A stretch of DNA of 64,000 nt from Anaerolineaceae bacterium. GTDB lineage: Bacteria; Chloroflexota; Anaerolineae; Promineifilales; Promineifilaceae. Under the pieces are notes generated by a model that was given only the letters and a program-made list of their open reading frames with translations, made no database searches and was not told the origin of the DNA. The stretch covers positions 88,570 through 152,569 of the forward strand of contig PABI01000060.1 in NCBI GenBank assembly GCA_002699125.1. Direction: 5' to 3'. Made by a program: the position numbers and the translations under genes. Of this stretch, positions 1 through 7,245 are shown piece by piece. Each line of letters starts with the position of its first letter. Position 1 is the first letter of the stretch.

Positions 1-1170
1 GGCATTGGCGGTCTGGTTGCGCTGTTCTTCCACAAACGGCAGCGCAGCAGCTCCGCCAGCAGCGGCCACCGTCAGCGGCAGGGCGAGGGATTCTGGCAGA
101 TTGAGCAGGGTGGAAATGGCCGTTGCGCCAATCCCGGCCACGCTTACCCCAGCCAACGCCAACTCTTGCGTGTCTGGTGCGGGCACCGGTGTGGGTAGCC
201 CAATCTCGCGCGAAACGATGTAGCCCGCATCCTCCAGCGCGTGCTTCAGATGATGGACGTAATCAACCCCTTCCAACGGCGCGGTGGCGTGCAGCACGCG
301 GAAAAAGTTGACGTAGCACAGCCGGATGCCGCGTTCGCGGGCAAAATGAACCCAGTTGTGGCAGGCTGCGTGGTAATCGAGCGGAATCATATCCTCCGGG
401 GTGAACTGGTGGGCCAAAACCACGTGGGGCGCGCGCCGCTTGGCCACAAACCAATCCCCTTTTTGGTGGCGCGATTCGGCAAAGTAGACCAGCGACAAAT
501 CGTGCGCTTCCATCGCTTCCACCGTCTCATCCAGGTGCATTTCGTGGCCCAAAATCATGTTCCCGGCAAAGGCGACGAGGTTGTTGAGAACGGCCGTTTG
601 TGCCAAGGTCCGTTCCAGCAATTCTTTCTGCGGCCAGGCGTAGCTGACGGGGCGGGGCAGCAGCGCCAGCCCGTTGGCCTGTATTTTTTCCGCCAGCGCC
701 ATGTCGTACCCCAGCCCAATTTCGCCGATGGTGGGTAAATCGCCGGCGAAGACGAGCGTTTGAGCGTCGTGGCAGTTGGCCTGAGAGTAGGGCAGCCGTT
801 CACGCAGTTCGGTGGCCAGGTGGCTGATCAGATTTTCCGGGCCGTGCAGGTAGTTCCAGTGGCCGACGCTGGGGGTGTCCTGGCGTGGCTCCGTGGGGGC
901 TTGGGGGGTGAGCTGGCCAGTGCGCAGCAGCCGACCCAGCGTTAGCTCCGGCAGGGAGAGGTGGGTGGCACCGTTGCTGGCCAGCATTTCCACCAGCTCC
1001 GTCAGCGGCAGTCCGGCACGGATGGCGGCGGCCTGCGCGTCGTCAAAATCAACGCAGATGGCGACGCGGTTGTTTTGCGCTTCCCACTCTTGGCGGCGCT
1101 GCAGCACGCGGCTGGAGGCCACGCCGCCAGCGAGGGCCAGGGACAATGAAAGCAGGCGTGATAATTTCAA
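1..1170 (-). CDS. DUF5693 family membrane protein, N-terminal part (C-terminus off the window)
   Basis: The frame stays open from a TTG at 1170 to base 1, giving 390 residues without a stop, so the gene continues past the left edge. The start is a TTG because it follows GGAGAAG at good spacing; the upstream ATG runs into a stop after nine codons. The N-terminus is a hydrophobic signal/anchor, followed by a segment like VAICVDFDD and THLSLPELTLGRLL. This resembles DUF5693 proteins, in which a periplasmic TIM-barrel-like domain precedes several membrane helices. The function of that family is unknown; some members lie beside polysaccharide pyruvyl-transferase genes. The gene lies 92 bp after the nucleotidyltransferase-like gene on the same strand and could be cotranscribed with it. 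The family call is from recalled similarity. Confidence 0.75.
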   Translation of the reverse strand, partial: MKLSRLLSLSLALAGGVASSRVLQRRQEWEAQNNRVAICVDFDDAQAAAIRAGLPLTELVEMLASNGATHLSLPELTLGRLLRTGQLTPQAPTEPRQDTPSVGHWNYLHGPENLISHLATELRERLPYSQANCHDAQTLVFAGDLPTIGEIGLGYDMALAEKIQANGLALLPRPVSYAWPQKELLERTLAQTAVLNNLVAFAGNMILGHEMHLDETVEAMEAHDLSLVYFAESRHQKGDWFVAKRRAPHVVLAHQFTPEDMIPLDYHAACHNWVHFARERGIRLCYVNFFRVLHATAPLEGVDYVHHLKHALEDAGYIVSREIGLPTPVPAPDTQELALAGVSVAGIGATAISTLLNLPESLALPLTVAAAGGAAALPFVEEQRNQTANA

Positions 1171-1207
1171 ACTTTTCTTCTCCAATTATATTTCATGTCA
1201 ACGAGGG

Positions 1208-1248
1208 CTGAGCTTGTCGAAGCCCGCCTTCGCCTTCGACAGGCTCAG
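1208..1248. repeat. Inverted copy pair of the CTTCGACAGGCTCAG word
   Basis: CTGAGCTTGTCGAAG at 1208-1222 faces CTTCGACAGGCTCAG at 1234-1248, pairing at 14 of 15 positions with an 11-nt loop. It lies in the short gap between two minus-strand genes. The same word recurs inside coding sequence at 4906, 14885 and 46949. Confidence 0.8.
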
Positions 1249-1262
1249 GCTGCGGCTACAGC

Positions 1263-2429
1263 TTACTTGCGTAACATCTGCGCCGTGTCGGTGCGGGTGA
1301 ACTGTACGGCCGTTTGCCACACCCGCCATTTTTCCCCCCAGGTTGGCGCCCAGCGAGCAATCTCAATGCGATCTTTGATGCCGCGCCGCAGCCGGTCGGC
1401 CAGGGTGATGAGCGGCTTTTGCTGGGTGCGGTGCAGTACGTAGGCCAGGTCCATCTGCTCGATGCGCTGGCGAAGGCTGTTGGGCGTTTTTTCTGCCAAT
1501 TGTGGCAAAATGGTCGCGGGCAGCGGTGCGCCGACCAGCTGTTGGGCCAGCGTCAGCGCGGCCAGCACGTAGCCCCAGCTTTTCGCTTCGGTAACGCGCT
1601 GTAAAAAGGTGTCCCAATCCACCCGGTTGGCCTGGGTGATCACCAGCAGGTCGGTGAGCTGCACAAACGAAGGCGCACCCTGGATGAGATGGAAGGCGAA
1701 ATGCAGGCAGATGTGGTGCAGCAGGTCGGTGGGGTTGAGGACGTGGCAGGGGGCGGTGTTGGGAGTGAGAACGGCCGTATCCACCCGCTCCCGAATCCCC
1801 GGCGTCATGTCCACCTTCAGGCCAAACCATGATTCCTCCAACGAGCTGTGCGGCTCGATGGTGCGGTCCAGGCTGGCGGAGAGGTACGGGTTGGGCGTAG
1901 CGTTTTGCTTGGTGGTGTCCTCGCGGCGGAAGGTGCTGGTGTGTTTGGTGACGCGTGCTCCCGTTTCGGCCGATTTGTGTTTGCCACCATAGCCCAATTC
2001 CAGCAGCAGCACTTCCGCCTGAGGCAGCTCTTCCGGCGTAAACAGCAGATCAATGTCGTTCATGGGGCGCTGGGCTGGTTCGGAATAGTAGCAGGCGGCT
2101 AGATGGACGCCCTTCAGGGCCACCGGCTGCAAATTGGCAGCAGCGGCAGCTTGTAGAAGCTGGGCTAGCTGGGCGTAAATCGCCTCGTTGCGCTGCGCTT
2201 GCATTTTGTGCGTAACGGCCAGTTTGGCCATCGCTTTAGGTGGGATGGTTGCATTCCACAGCTTTAGTTTGGCGTAAACTTGAGGGGCTAAGCCAAAGGC
2301 GATGGCGCGCACAACAAAATCATCCCAATTGAGCTTGGGGGATTGCTGCTGCCATTTATCCAATTCTTGCTGAGGGCGTAAAACGTCTAGCAGATGTTGG
2401 GTGGTTGCGGTAGCTGCTGAGGTTGTCAT
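1263..2429 (-). CDS. Nucleotidyltransferase family protein (PF14907-like)
   Basis: This is a 388-aa protein. The diagnostic stretch is VALKG followed about 20 residues later by RPMNDIDLLF, the LKG...DIDLL signature of the uncharacterised nucleotidyltransferase family PF14907 (polymerase-beta fold, metal-binding Asp pair). Family members occur in lasso-peptide and polysaccharide gene clusters; the target is unknown here. The C-terminal half is helical, with repeated short hydrophobic blocks. It starts at ATG 2429, with no clear Shine-Dalgarno sequence. Upstream on the same strand are two tiny ORFs with lasso-leader-like sequence (2645-2710 and 2517-2582), then the promoter region, so the likely transcript is peptide, peptide, nucleotidyltransferase, DUF5693. 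A second, divergent paralogue lies at 2929. Confidence 0.85.
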   Translation of the reverse strand: MTTSAATATTQHLLDVLRPQQELDKWQQQSPKLNWDDFVVRAIAFGLAPQVYAKLKLWNATIPPKAMAKLAVTHKMQAQRNEAIYAQLAQLLQAAAAANLQPVALKGVHLAACYYSEPAQRPMNDIDLLFTPEELPQAEVLLLELGYGGKHKSAETGARVTKHTSTFRREDTTKQNATPNPYLSASLDRTIEPHSSLEESWFGLKVDMTPGIRERVDTAVLTPNTAPCHVLNPTDLLHHICLHFAFHLIQGAPSFVQLTDLLVITQANRVDWDTFLQRVTEAKSWGYVLAALTLAQQLVGAPLPATILPQLAEKTPNSLRQRIEQMDLAYVLHRTQQKPLITLADRLRRGIKDRIEIARWAPTWGEKWRVWQTAVQFTRTDTAQMLRK

Positions 2430-2516
2430 GCAATGTTTAAATTCTGGTCAAAGAGAGGCACATTACCAACCGATTACAGCAAGGTTTATCTCAGGTTTGT
2501 TTGCGTTTGCCAGGAC

Positions 2517-2582
2517 TTAGTGGCTGCTGAACGTAACCTGGGTCAATTCTTCGTGCTTGGTGATTGCTGGTTTTTTGTACAT
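2517..2582 (-). CDS. 21-aa lasso-leader-like peptide, copy 2
   Basis: This ORF of 22 codons including the stop runs from ATG at 2582 to TAA at 2517. AGGAG lies about 12 nt upstream of the ATG in a leader unlike that of copy 1. The peptide has Y2, P5, I7, L13 and T17 and ends VTFSSH. This is exactly the spacing Y-x2-P-x-L-x3-G-x-F-x3-T known from lasso-peptide leaders, except that the Gly position is Glu and the Phe position is Leu. In known lasso precursors the Thr is the penultimate leader residue, so only three residues (SSH) would remain as core. It lies 87 bp upstream of the nucleotidyltransferase-like gene on the same strand. That it is translated is inference from its ribosome binding site and the exact duplication. 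Confidence 0.6.
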   Translation of the reverse strand: MYKKPAITKHEELTQVTFSSH

Positions 2583-2644
2583 TTACCTTCTCCTACTGGT
2601 TTTAATTGGATTTTCTGCTTAAAAGCTTTTGGGGGAGTGATGAT

Positions 2645-2710
2645 TTAGTGGCTGCTGAACGTAACCTGGGTCAATTCTTCGTGCTTGGTGATTGCTGGTT
2701 TTTTGTACAT
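2645..2710 (-). CDS. 21-aa lasso-leader-like peptide, copy 1
   Basis: This ORF is identical at every base to the ORF at 2517-2582, from start codon to stop codon, while the sequences on either side differ. It has its own AGGAG six to eight bases before the ATG at 2710. An identity limited to the reading frame suggests that the peptide is the selected or gene-converted unit. It is the promoter-proximal member of the minus-strand set and probably the first gene of the transcript. The residues near the C-terminus (Ser19, Ser20, His21) could accept a phosphate or nucleotide, which would fit the nearby HPr-kinase-like and nucleotidyltransferase-like proteins. That link is inference only; no lasso cyclase, PqqD-like recognition protein or leader peptidase is visible in the window. 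Confidence 0.6.
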   Translation of the reverse strand: MYKKPAITKHEELTQVTFSSH

Positions 2711-2928
2711 GTTTGTCTCCTAAATTTAAAGAAATGGGCCGTACCTGGCGGTAACGTGCCTCCCTTTGACCAAATTTATCACCTGTTTCTGGACGCATTC
2801 CAAACGTGCCCTGGTTTGTTAAGTGGTATGGTAGAGATGGTATGACATCGGCAACGGTTGGCATTTTTGCCAGAACCTATAGTGAATAGTATAACCAGTT
2901 TACTCGTTTCGACAATTTGTACGCGCTT

Positions 2929-4251
2929 ATGAAATTATTGGATTCATTTTCCGCCGACCTGCAACCGCATGAAATTTGGCTTTGGCAATGCGCCTGTCAT
3001 TGGCGGCAGCCAGAGGCAGCTGTACTGCCTGGCGCGGTCGAATGGTCAGCGTTGGTGCGCGTCGGGCTGTGGAACCGGATGCAGACGCTGCTGCTCGATT
3101 TTTTGCAGGCGCAGCAAGTGCTGGACCAGCTTCCACCGGAGGATTTGACCAGCTTGCAGGAAGGTGCAGCTAAGTTCGAGGAGGATGCGGCCGTTATGGA
3201 GGAATCGCTGCAAATTTACCTGCAAAAGGCTCAGGAGCGCGGGATTGACACGGCCGTTCTCAAAGGGCTCTCCGTCTCAGCTAATATTTATGGGAATACG
3301 GCCGTGCGCCCCGGTGGCGATATTGATGTACTGGTCCGGGCGCGGGACGTAGACGGCAGCATTGAAATTCTGGATGAGATGGAAATCGGCCAAAATTGGC
3401 CTAATCTGATGGACGACCGCTACTATGAGCGGCACCATCTGCATCAGCAGCGCTGCACGCCAGATTTGCGGCTGTGGTACGAAGTGCACTGGGCACTGGA
3501 CCATCCCCTGACGCGGCTGACGATCGATTATGAGGCGGTGATGGACCGCACGACGCCAGGCACGCTGCTGGGCGCACCGGTAGACGATTTGGCACTGCCC
3601 GATTTGCTGTTGTGTTTGGCGATTCACCTGGTGAAACACGCCATCTACCTGCCCAGCGTCCTGGATCATCCTGACCTGGCGCGCATCATTCTGGCAGATG
3701 GCATGTTGATGTATTTTGTGGACGTGGCGGAAGTGGTGAAGCAGCATGAGGACGAGATCGATTGGCAGCAAACGGTGGCGCTGGCCAAAGCGTGGGGCGC
3801 AGCCGAGATGTTGGGCGCGGTGCTGCAAGTGTGTCACGGTTATTTGCACGCGCCGGTGCCAGGGTGGGTGCTGGGTGCTTTGCCGGTGGCGGGGCCAAAT
3901 CGGGTGAAGCAGTGGGTGATGCACAAGGTGGTGGCGTATGAAACGGCCGTTCACCTCGGCCAGCCACCCAGCAAGTTGTGGAAATTTCTGCTGATCACCA
4001 ACGGCGCGTTCATTTTACGGCCGATTCGGCTGCTGGATTTGCTGGAATATTGCTTTCCGGGGCGGGATTATTTGCGGCGCAAATATGGCAGCGACTCGAT
4101 TTGGCGGGGCGTGGGCCATTTTGTGAAGGCGCTGGGGCAGTACGGTCGTATCGCCATCGACACCGTTTACTTCACCTGGGAGCGATATTGGCGGCTGCGG
4201 CGGCAAAAGTACAGCACCTCCCTCTTCAACCGGATCGAAGTAGACGCATGA
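2929..4251 (+). CDS. Nucleotidyltransferase family protein (PF14907-like), second copy
   Basis: This protein of about 440 aa carries AVLKGLSVSANIYGN and then RPGGDIDVLV near residues 105-140, the same LKG...DID motif as the protein encoded at 1263-2429. It is longer, with a C-terminal extension rich in aromatic and basic residues. I place the start at ATG 2929; an in-frame TTG at 2917 is possible, and neither has a clear Shine-Dalgarno sequence. A run resembling TATAGT/TATAAC elements lies at about 2880-2895. It overlaps the flippase by four bases (ATGA), and the flippase overlaps the HPr-kinase-like gene the same way. The three genes are therefore translationally coupled and probably act together, perhaps modifying a peptide or glycan that is then exported. 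Confidence 0.85.
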   Translation: MKLLDSFSADLQPHEIWLWQCACHWRQPEAAVLPGAVEWSALVRVGLWNRMQTLLLDFLQAQQVLDQLPPEDLTSLQEGAAKFEEDAAVMEESLQIYLQKAQERGIDTAVLKGLSVSANIYGNTAVRPGGDIDVLVRARDVDGSIEILDEMEIGQNWPNLMDDRYYERHHLHQQRCTPDLRLWYEVHWALDHPLTRLTIDYEAVMDRTTPGTLLGAPVDDLALPDLLLCLAIHLVKHAIYLPSVLDHPDLARIILADGMLMYFVDVAEVVKQHEDEIDWQQTVALAKAWGAAEMLGAVLQVCHGYLHAPVPGWVLGALPVAGPNRVKQWVMHKVVAYETAVHLGQPPSKLWKFLLITNGAFILRPIRLLDLLEYCFPGRDYLRRKYGSDSIWRGVGHFVKALGQYGRIAIDTVYFTWERYWRLRRQKYSTSLFNRIEVDA

Positions 4252-5558
4252 CCGGCTTGCGGGCGGTGTGGACCCCGTGGCGGCAGCGGCCCGCCGTGCA
4301 GCAAACTACCTTTCTGCTGGCCATCGACGCCGTGACCAATGCCATCGACTACGGCTTTCATATCTACCTGGCCCGCGTCCTGCTGCCCGCCGATTTTGCC
4401 GCCGCGCAGACGATCAACACCATCTTGCTGGTACTCCTCACCACGGCGGCGGTGATGCAGCCAGTGGTTGCCCGCTACGTCGCCGAAGCCAACCTCTCCC
4501 TTGACCTGCCGCCGCGCACCGATTTTACTATATTTCGCCACTTTTTGGGCCGCAGCGGGCTGGTGGGGCTGGCAGCAGTGCTGCTCGTTTGGCTGGGGCA
4601 TGAGGCATTGGCAGACTGGTTAAATTTGCCGGAAACGGCCGTTGCCCTGGCCGCCTTCATGATTTTTATTGCCACGACCCGACCGGTGGTGGCCGGAATG
4701 CTGCAAGGGCAGCGCCGCTTTGGCTGGTTTGGCGGGATGCGCCTGGGCTACGCGGCGGGGCGCTTTGTCGTCGGCTTGCTGCTCATTTCGGTGCTGGGAT
4801 TGGGCCTGAACGGGGCCATCGGCGCGATGCCGCTGGGGGGTGTGGTGTCGCTGCTGGTGGGTTTGGCCTGTTTGGGTGGACTGGCGTGGCGCGGGGGAAC
4901 GGGCCCTTCGACAGGCTCAGGGGCCGTTCCTCAGAAATACCGCTGGTCGGCCAGTACGCTGACGCTCAATGCCCTGGTGGCTTATGCGGCGTACATGGCG
5001 CTGCTCAGCCTGGATTTGGTCTGGGTGAACCGCCTGCTACCGGCGGAGGATGCCGCGCTGTACGCCACGGCCGTTTTGCTGCGTCGGGTGCTTTTGTTGC
5101 TGCCGGGCGCGGTCATTGTGATCATGTATCCACGGGCGGTGGCGCGGGTGGCGGCCAACCAGTCGCCGGACAAGCTGCTGTGGCAAACGGCCGTTGTCGT
5201 GAGCCTGCCAACGGTGCTGTTAACGGCCGTTCTCACCCTGTTTGGCGCACCGCTGATCGGTTGGACGTTGGGTCCGGCGTACGTGGCGGCGGCACCGCTG
5301 CTGGGCGGGATGGGCGTGGCGATGTTGGGCGTGGGCATCACTGTTATCTGGTTGAACTTTTATTTGGCGACCCGACCGCTGCCGTTTGTGGTACTGTTGG
5401 CGGGAACGGCCGTTCTCCAACTCATTTTGCTGCAAACTGTGCCGCTCGATTTGCCCACGGTTATCGCCATTTTTGGCCTGGGCGGCTGGCTGCCCGCCAT
5501 CGGCGGTGGGCTGCTTTACTGGTTTTGGCTGCGTCCCACGCTGGAGCATTCCTCATGA
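4248..5558 (+). CDS. Polysaccharide/oligosaccharide flippase-like protein (MATE/MVF superfamily)
   Basis: This is a 436-aa integral membrane protein with about 12-14 hydrophobic segments. Its start AVTNAIDYGFHIYLARVLLP and the later LYATAVLLRRVLLLLPG resemble Wzx-type oligosaccharide flippases. It would move a lipid-linked product across the cytoplasmic membrane. The start at ATG 4248 overlaps the stop of the preceding gene. Five copies of ACGGCCGT fall in this gene, mostly read as T-A-V. Near residue 220 a linker reads GPSTGSGA, encoded by the CTTCGACAGGCTCAG repeat word at 4906-4920, which looks like an in-frame insertion between membrane helices. The substrate is unknown. Confidence 0.8.
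   Translation: MTGLRAVWTPWRQRPAVQQTTFLLAIDAVTNAIDYGFHIYLARVLLPADFAAAQTINTILLVLLTTAAVMQPVVARYVAEANLSLDLPPRTDFTIFRHFLGRSGLVGLAAVLLVWLGHEALADWLNLPETAVALAAFMIFIATTRPVVAGMLQGQRRFGWFGGMRLGYAAGRFVVGLLLISVLGLGLNGAIGAMPLGGVVSLLVGLACLGGLAWRGGTGPSTGSGAVPQKYRWSASTLTLNALVAYAAYMALLSLDLVWVNRLLPAEDAALYATAVLLRRVLLLLPGAVIVIMYPRAVARVAANQSPDKLLWQTAVVVSLPTVLLTAVLTLFGAPLIGWTLGPAYVAAAPLLGGMGVAMLGVGITVIWLNFYLATRPLPFVVLLAGTAVLQLILLQTVPLDLPTVIAIFGLGGWLPAIGGGLLYWFWLRPTLEHSS
4906..4920 (+). repeat. CTTCGACAGGCTCAG word inside a coding sequence
   Basis: An exact 15-base copy lies in frame in the flippase gene and encodes part of a GPSTGSGA linker. Other copies are at 1234, 14885 and 46949 (the last inverted). Confidence 0.85.
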
Positions 5559-6595
5559 CAAAGATTCCCGACGGCGATTGGCTGTCCCAACTAAACGAGC
5601 GTGACCTGGAAGACTTCTGGCAGCGCCGGGCCAACGACCTCCAATTTAAGCGGGAGGTGCGGTTGTTTGGCCATCCGCTGGTGGTGGAGAGCAATGAAGA
5701 AGGCTTGCTCGCTGCGGTTGACTTCGCTCTGCAAAATTACACCCAAACCGAGCAAGCCAAACCGCCGTTGGGCGCGCTTCAGCTTGTCGTGCAGCCGCTG
5801 CGCCAGTCGCCTGGTCCCGCGCCGAATGATTTGATGCAGAAAATCACCTACAGCGGTAGCGCCGACTGGTTGATGATGCAGCTGGGCAATTGGGGCGTGG
5901 CTCACCTGGATTTGGCGCGGCGACGAGGCACGGCCGTTCTCGATCCCCAGCTTGCCGCTAGACCCGATCTGATCGCCCAATGCGTGCTGCACACGCTGCT
6001 GCTCAATCTGGTGATTGGGCACGGCTATGGGATGCTGCACGCCTCTTGCCTGGTGCGGGATGGGGTGGCGCTGCTGCTGCTGGCGCCGCACAACACGGGC
6101 AAAAGCACCACGGCGCTGCGGCTGGCGCTGGCGGGCTTCCGCTTGCTCACGGACAGCATGGTGTTTGTGGATGGTGACGGTTTTTTGCACGGCTACCCGG
6201 TGGGGCTGGCCAAGCTGCGCGGCGACATGGTGGATGAATTTCCGCAGTTACGGCCGTTCCTCCAAACTGAAATCGTGCGCCAGGAAACGAAGTATCGGGT
6301 GGATCTTCGTGCGGTAAATTCTGAATTTGTGCAGGAAACGGCTGTGCGCCCGCAAAAAGTGATCCTCTGTCTGCTTTCCCGCCATGAGGTGGCAGAAAGT
6401 GTAGTAGAGGAGGTGGAGGGAACGGCCGACATGCAGGCTATCTTGCACAACAGTTTATATGTTGACCAGCCGCACGTTTGGCGGCAGAATGTGGCGAAGT
6501 TGCAGAAGTTGTTGGTGGGGGAAACGGCCGTTGCGCTAAAGTTGGGTACAGATCCGGCGCATTTAATCTTGGCCGTTCAGAAAATCATTCGATAA
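5555..6595 (+). CDS. HPr kinase-like ATPase
   Basis: This is a 346-aa protein. A P-loop APHNTGKSTT sits near residue 180, preceded by GYGMLHASCLV and followed by FRLLTDSMVFVDG, as in the C-terminal kinase domain of HPrK-related proteins. Family members in lasso-peptide clusters phosphorylate the precursor near its C-terminus; others have unknown targets. The first 150 residues have no family I recognise. The gene starts at ATG 5555, overlapping the flippase stop by four bases, and is the last gene of the three-gene plus-strand set. Together with two PF14907-like proteins and the two short leader-like ORFs it suggests a peptide- or polymer-modifying system. The actual substrate is unknown. Confidence 0.75.
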   Translation: MTKIPDGDWLSQLNERDLEDFWQRRANDLQFKREVRLFGHPLVVESNEEGLLAAVDFALQNYTQTEQAKPPLGALQLVVQPLRQSPGPAPNDLMQKITYSGSADWLMMQLGNWGVAHLDLARRRGTAVLDPQLAARPDLIAQCVLHTLLLNLVIGHGYGMLHASCLVRDGVALLLLAPHNTGKSTTALRLALAGFRLLTDSMVFVDGDGFLHGYPVGLAKLRGDMVDEFPQLRPFLQTEIVRQETKYRVDLRAVNSEFVQETAVRPQKVILCLLSRHEVAESVVEEVEGTADMQAILHNSLYVDQPHVWRQNVAKLQKLLVGETAVALKLGTDPAHLILAVQKIIR

Positions 6596-6682
6596 GTTCC
6601 CAAACATTAACGAAAAATAAGTAAGCAGGAAGATTTGTGCGGAACGAATGTTCTAATGGTTGTGCCATTGGCAACTGCTGCT

Positions 6683-6722
6683 ACAATTATCATCAATTGT
6701 TGCTAATGCGAAATTTTGCATT
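6683..6722 (+). promoter_or_regulatory. Two palindromes upstream of the Fur-family gene, candidate operators
   Basis: ACAATT-N6-AATTGT occupies 6683-6700. An 18-bp near-perfect palindrome, AATGCGAAATTTTGCATT, occupies 6705-6722, ending 26 bp before the ATG at 6749. AT-rich palindromes of this size are typical of Fur-family binding sites, so autoregulation is likely. The site does not match the classic Fur or Zur consensus exactly, so the sensed metal cannot be read from it. Confidence 0.5.
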
Positions 6723-6748
6723 AAGAAAGTCTGCCCGGAGTAAAGGCC

Positions 6749-7183
6749 ATGTCGCACCACACAATTAATTACGTTCAGCAAATCCGTGACCGTGGCTACC
6801 GCATGACCCCGCAGCGGCAAATTGTCCTCGATACCGTATGTGCCCACGGCGGGCACGCCACCGCCAGCGAAATTTATGAATCAGTTAATGAGCAGCAGCC
6901 GGCCATTAACAGGGCCACCGTTTACCGTATTTTAGATTTTTTCTGTGAACTTCAGCTCGTCGCCAAAGCCGACATCGGCGGGCGCACGATTTTTGAAGTG
7001 GTAGGGGACTCGCCACACCATCACCTGGTTTGCCGCCAATGCGCGCAGATGACATCGCTGGCAGACCACCATTTTGACGAGCTGGCCGCGCACTTGCTCG
7101 AAGAGCACGGTTTTGAAGCGGATTTGTCCCACCTGGCAATTACCGGCCTGTGTGCTGAATGCAGACAGGCGCAGGATGCGTAA
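6749..7183 (+). CDS. Fur-family metal-responsive transcriptional regulator
   Basis: This is a 144-aa protein of normal Fur length. An N-terminal winged helix (GYRMTPQRQIVLDTV ... INRATVYRILDF) is followed by the dimerisation and metal-binding domain with SPHHHLVC, CRQC and CAEC. The two CxxC pairs form the structural zinc site, and the His cluster is the regulatory site. GGAG lies just upstream of the ATG. The gene is directly upstream of a CbiMQO importer on the same strand, so a nickel or cobalt role (Nur-like) is more likely than iron. That is inference from context, as the family also includes Fur, Zur and PerR. Confidence 0.88.
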   Translation: MSHHTINYVQQIRDRGYRMTPQRQIVLDTVCAHGGHATASEIYESVNEQQPAINRATVYRILDFFCELQLVAKADIGGRTIFEVVGDSPHHHLVCRQCAQMTSLADHHFDELAAHLLEEHGFEADLSHLAITGLCAECRQAQDA

Positions 7184-7190
7184 GAACAGC

Positions 7191-7222
7191 AGGTGGGACG
7201 CACTTCGAAAGTGCATCCTACC
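7191..7222. repeat. REP-like hairpin with ACGCACTT arms
   Basis: AGGTGGGACGCACTT at 7191-7205 pairs imperfectly with AAGTGCATCCTACC at 7209-7222 around a CGA loop. The left arm differs by one base from the arm of the hairpin at 50799-50861, so the two belong to one dispersed family. It lies between the Fur-family gene and cbiM and could act as an RNA-stabilising element or weak attenuator. Confidence 0.7.
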
Positions 7223-7245
7223 AATAACAAAAGGAGAATCAGGTT

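Larger units (their letters stand above)
2439..2777. repeat. Inverted repeats bracketing the two short peptide ORFs
   Basis: The left arm at 2439-2467 and the right arm at 2750-2777 are imperfect inverted copies sharing TGGTCAAAG, GAGGCAC and TTACC blocks, with about 25 of 28 positions matching. They enclose the roughly 280-bp segment holding both 21-codon ORFs. The arrangement could be a small mobile cassette, a pair of regulatory sites or a remnant of an insertion. No target-site duplication was found by eye. Confidence 0.65.

Noticed and set aside
2430..2928. Complete lasso-peptide gene cluster
   Set aside because: No asparagine-synthetase-like cyclase, PqqD-like protein or leader protease is visible, so only the leader-like peptides and modifying-type enzymes are claimed.
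4886..5554. Upstream extension of the HPr-kinase-like frame
   Set aside because: It overlaps the flippase in another frame; ATG 5555 with the ATGA overlap is the natural start.
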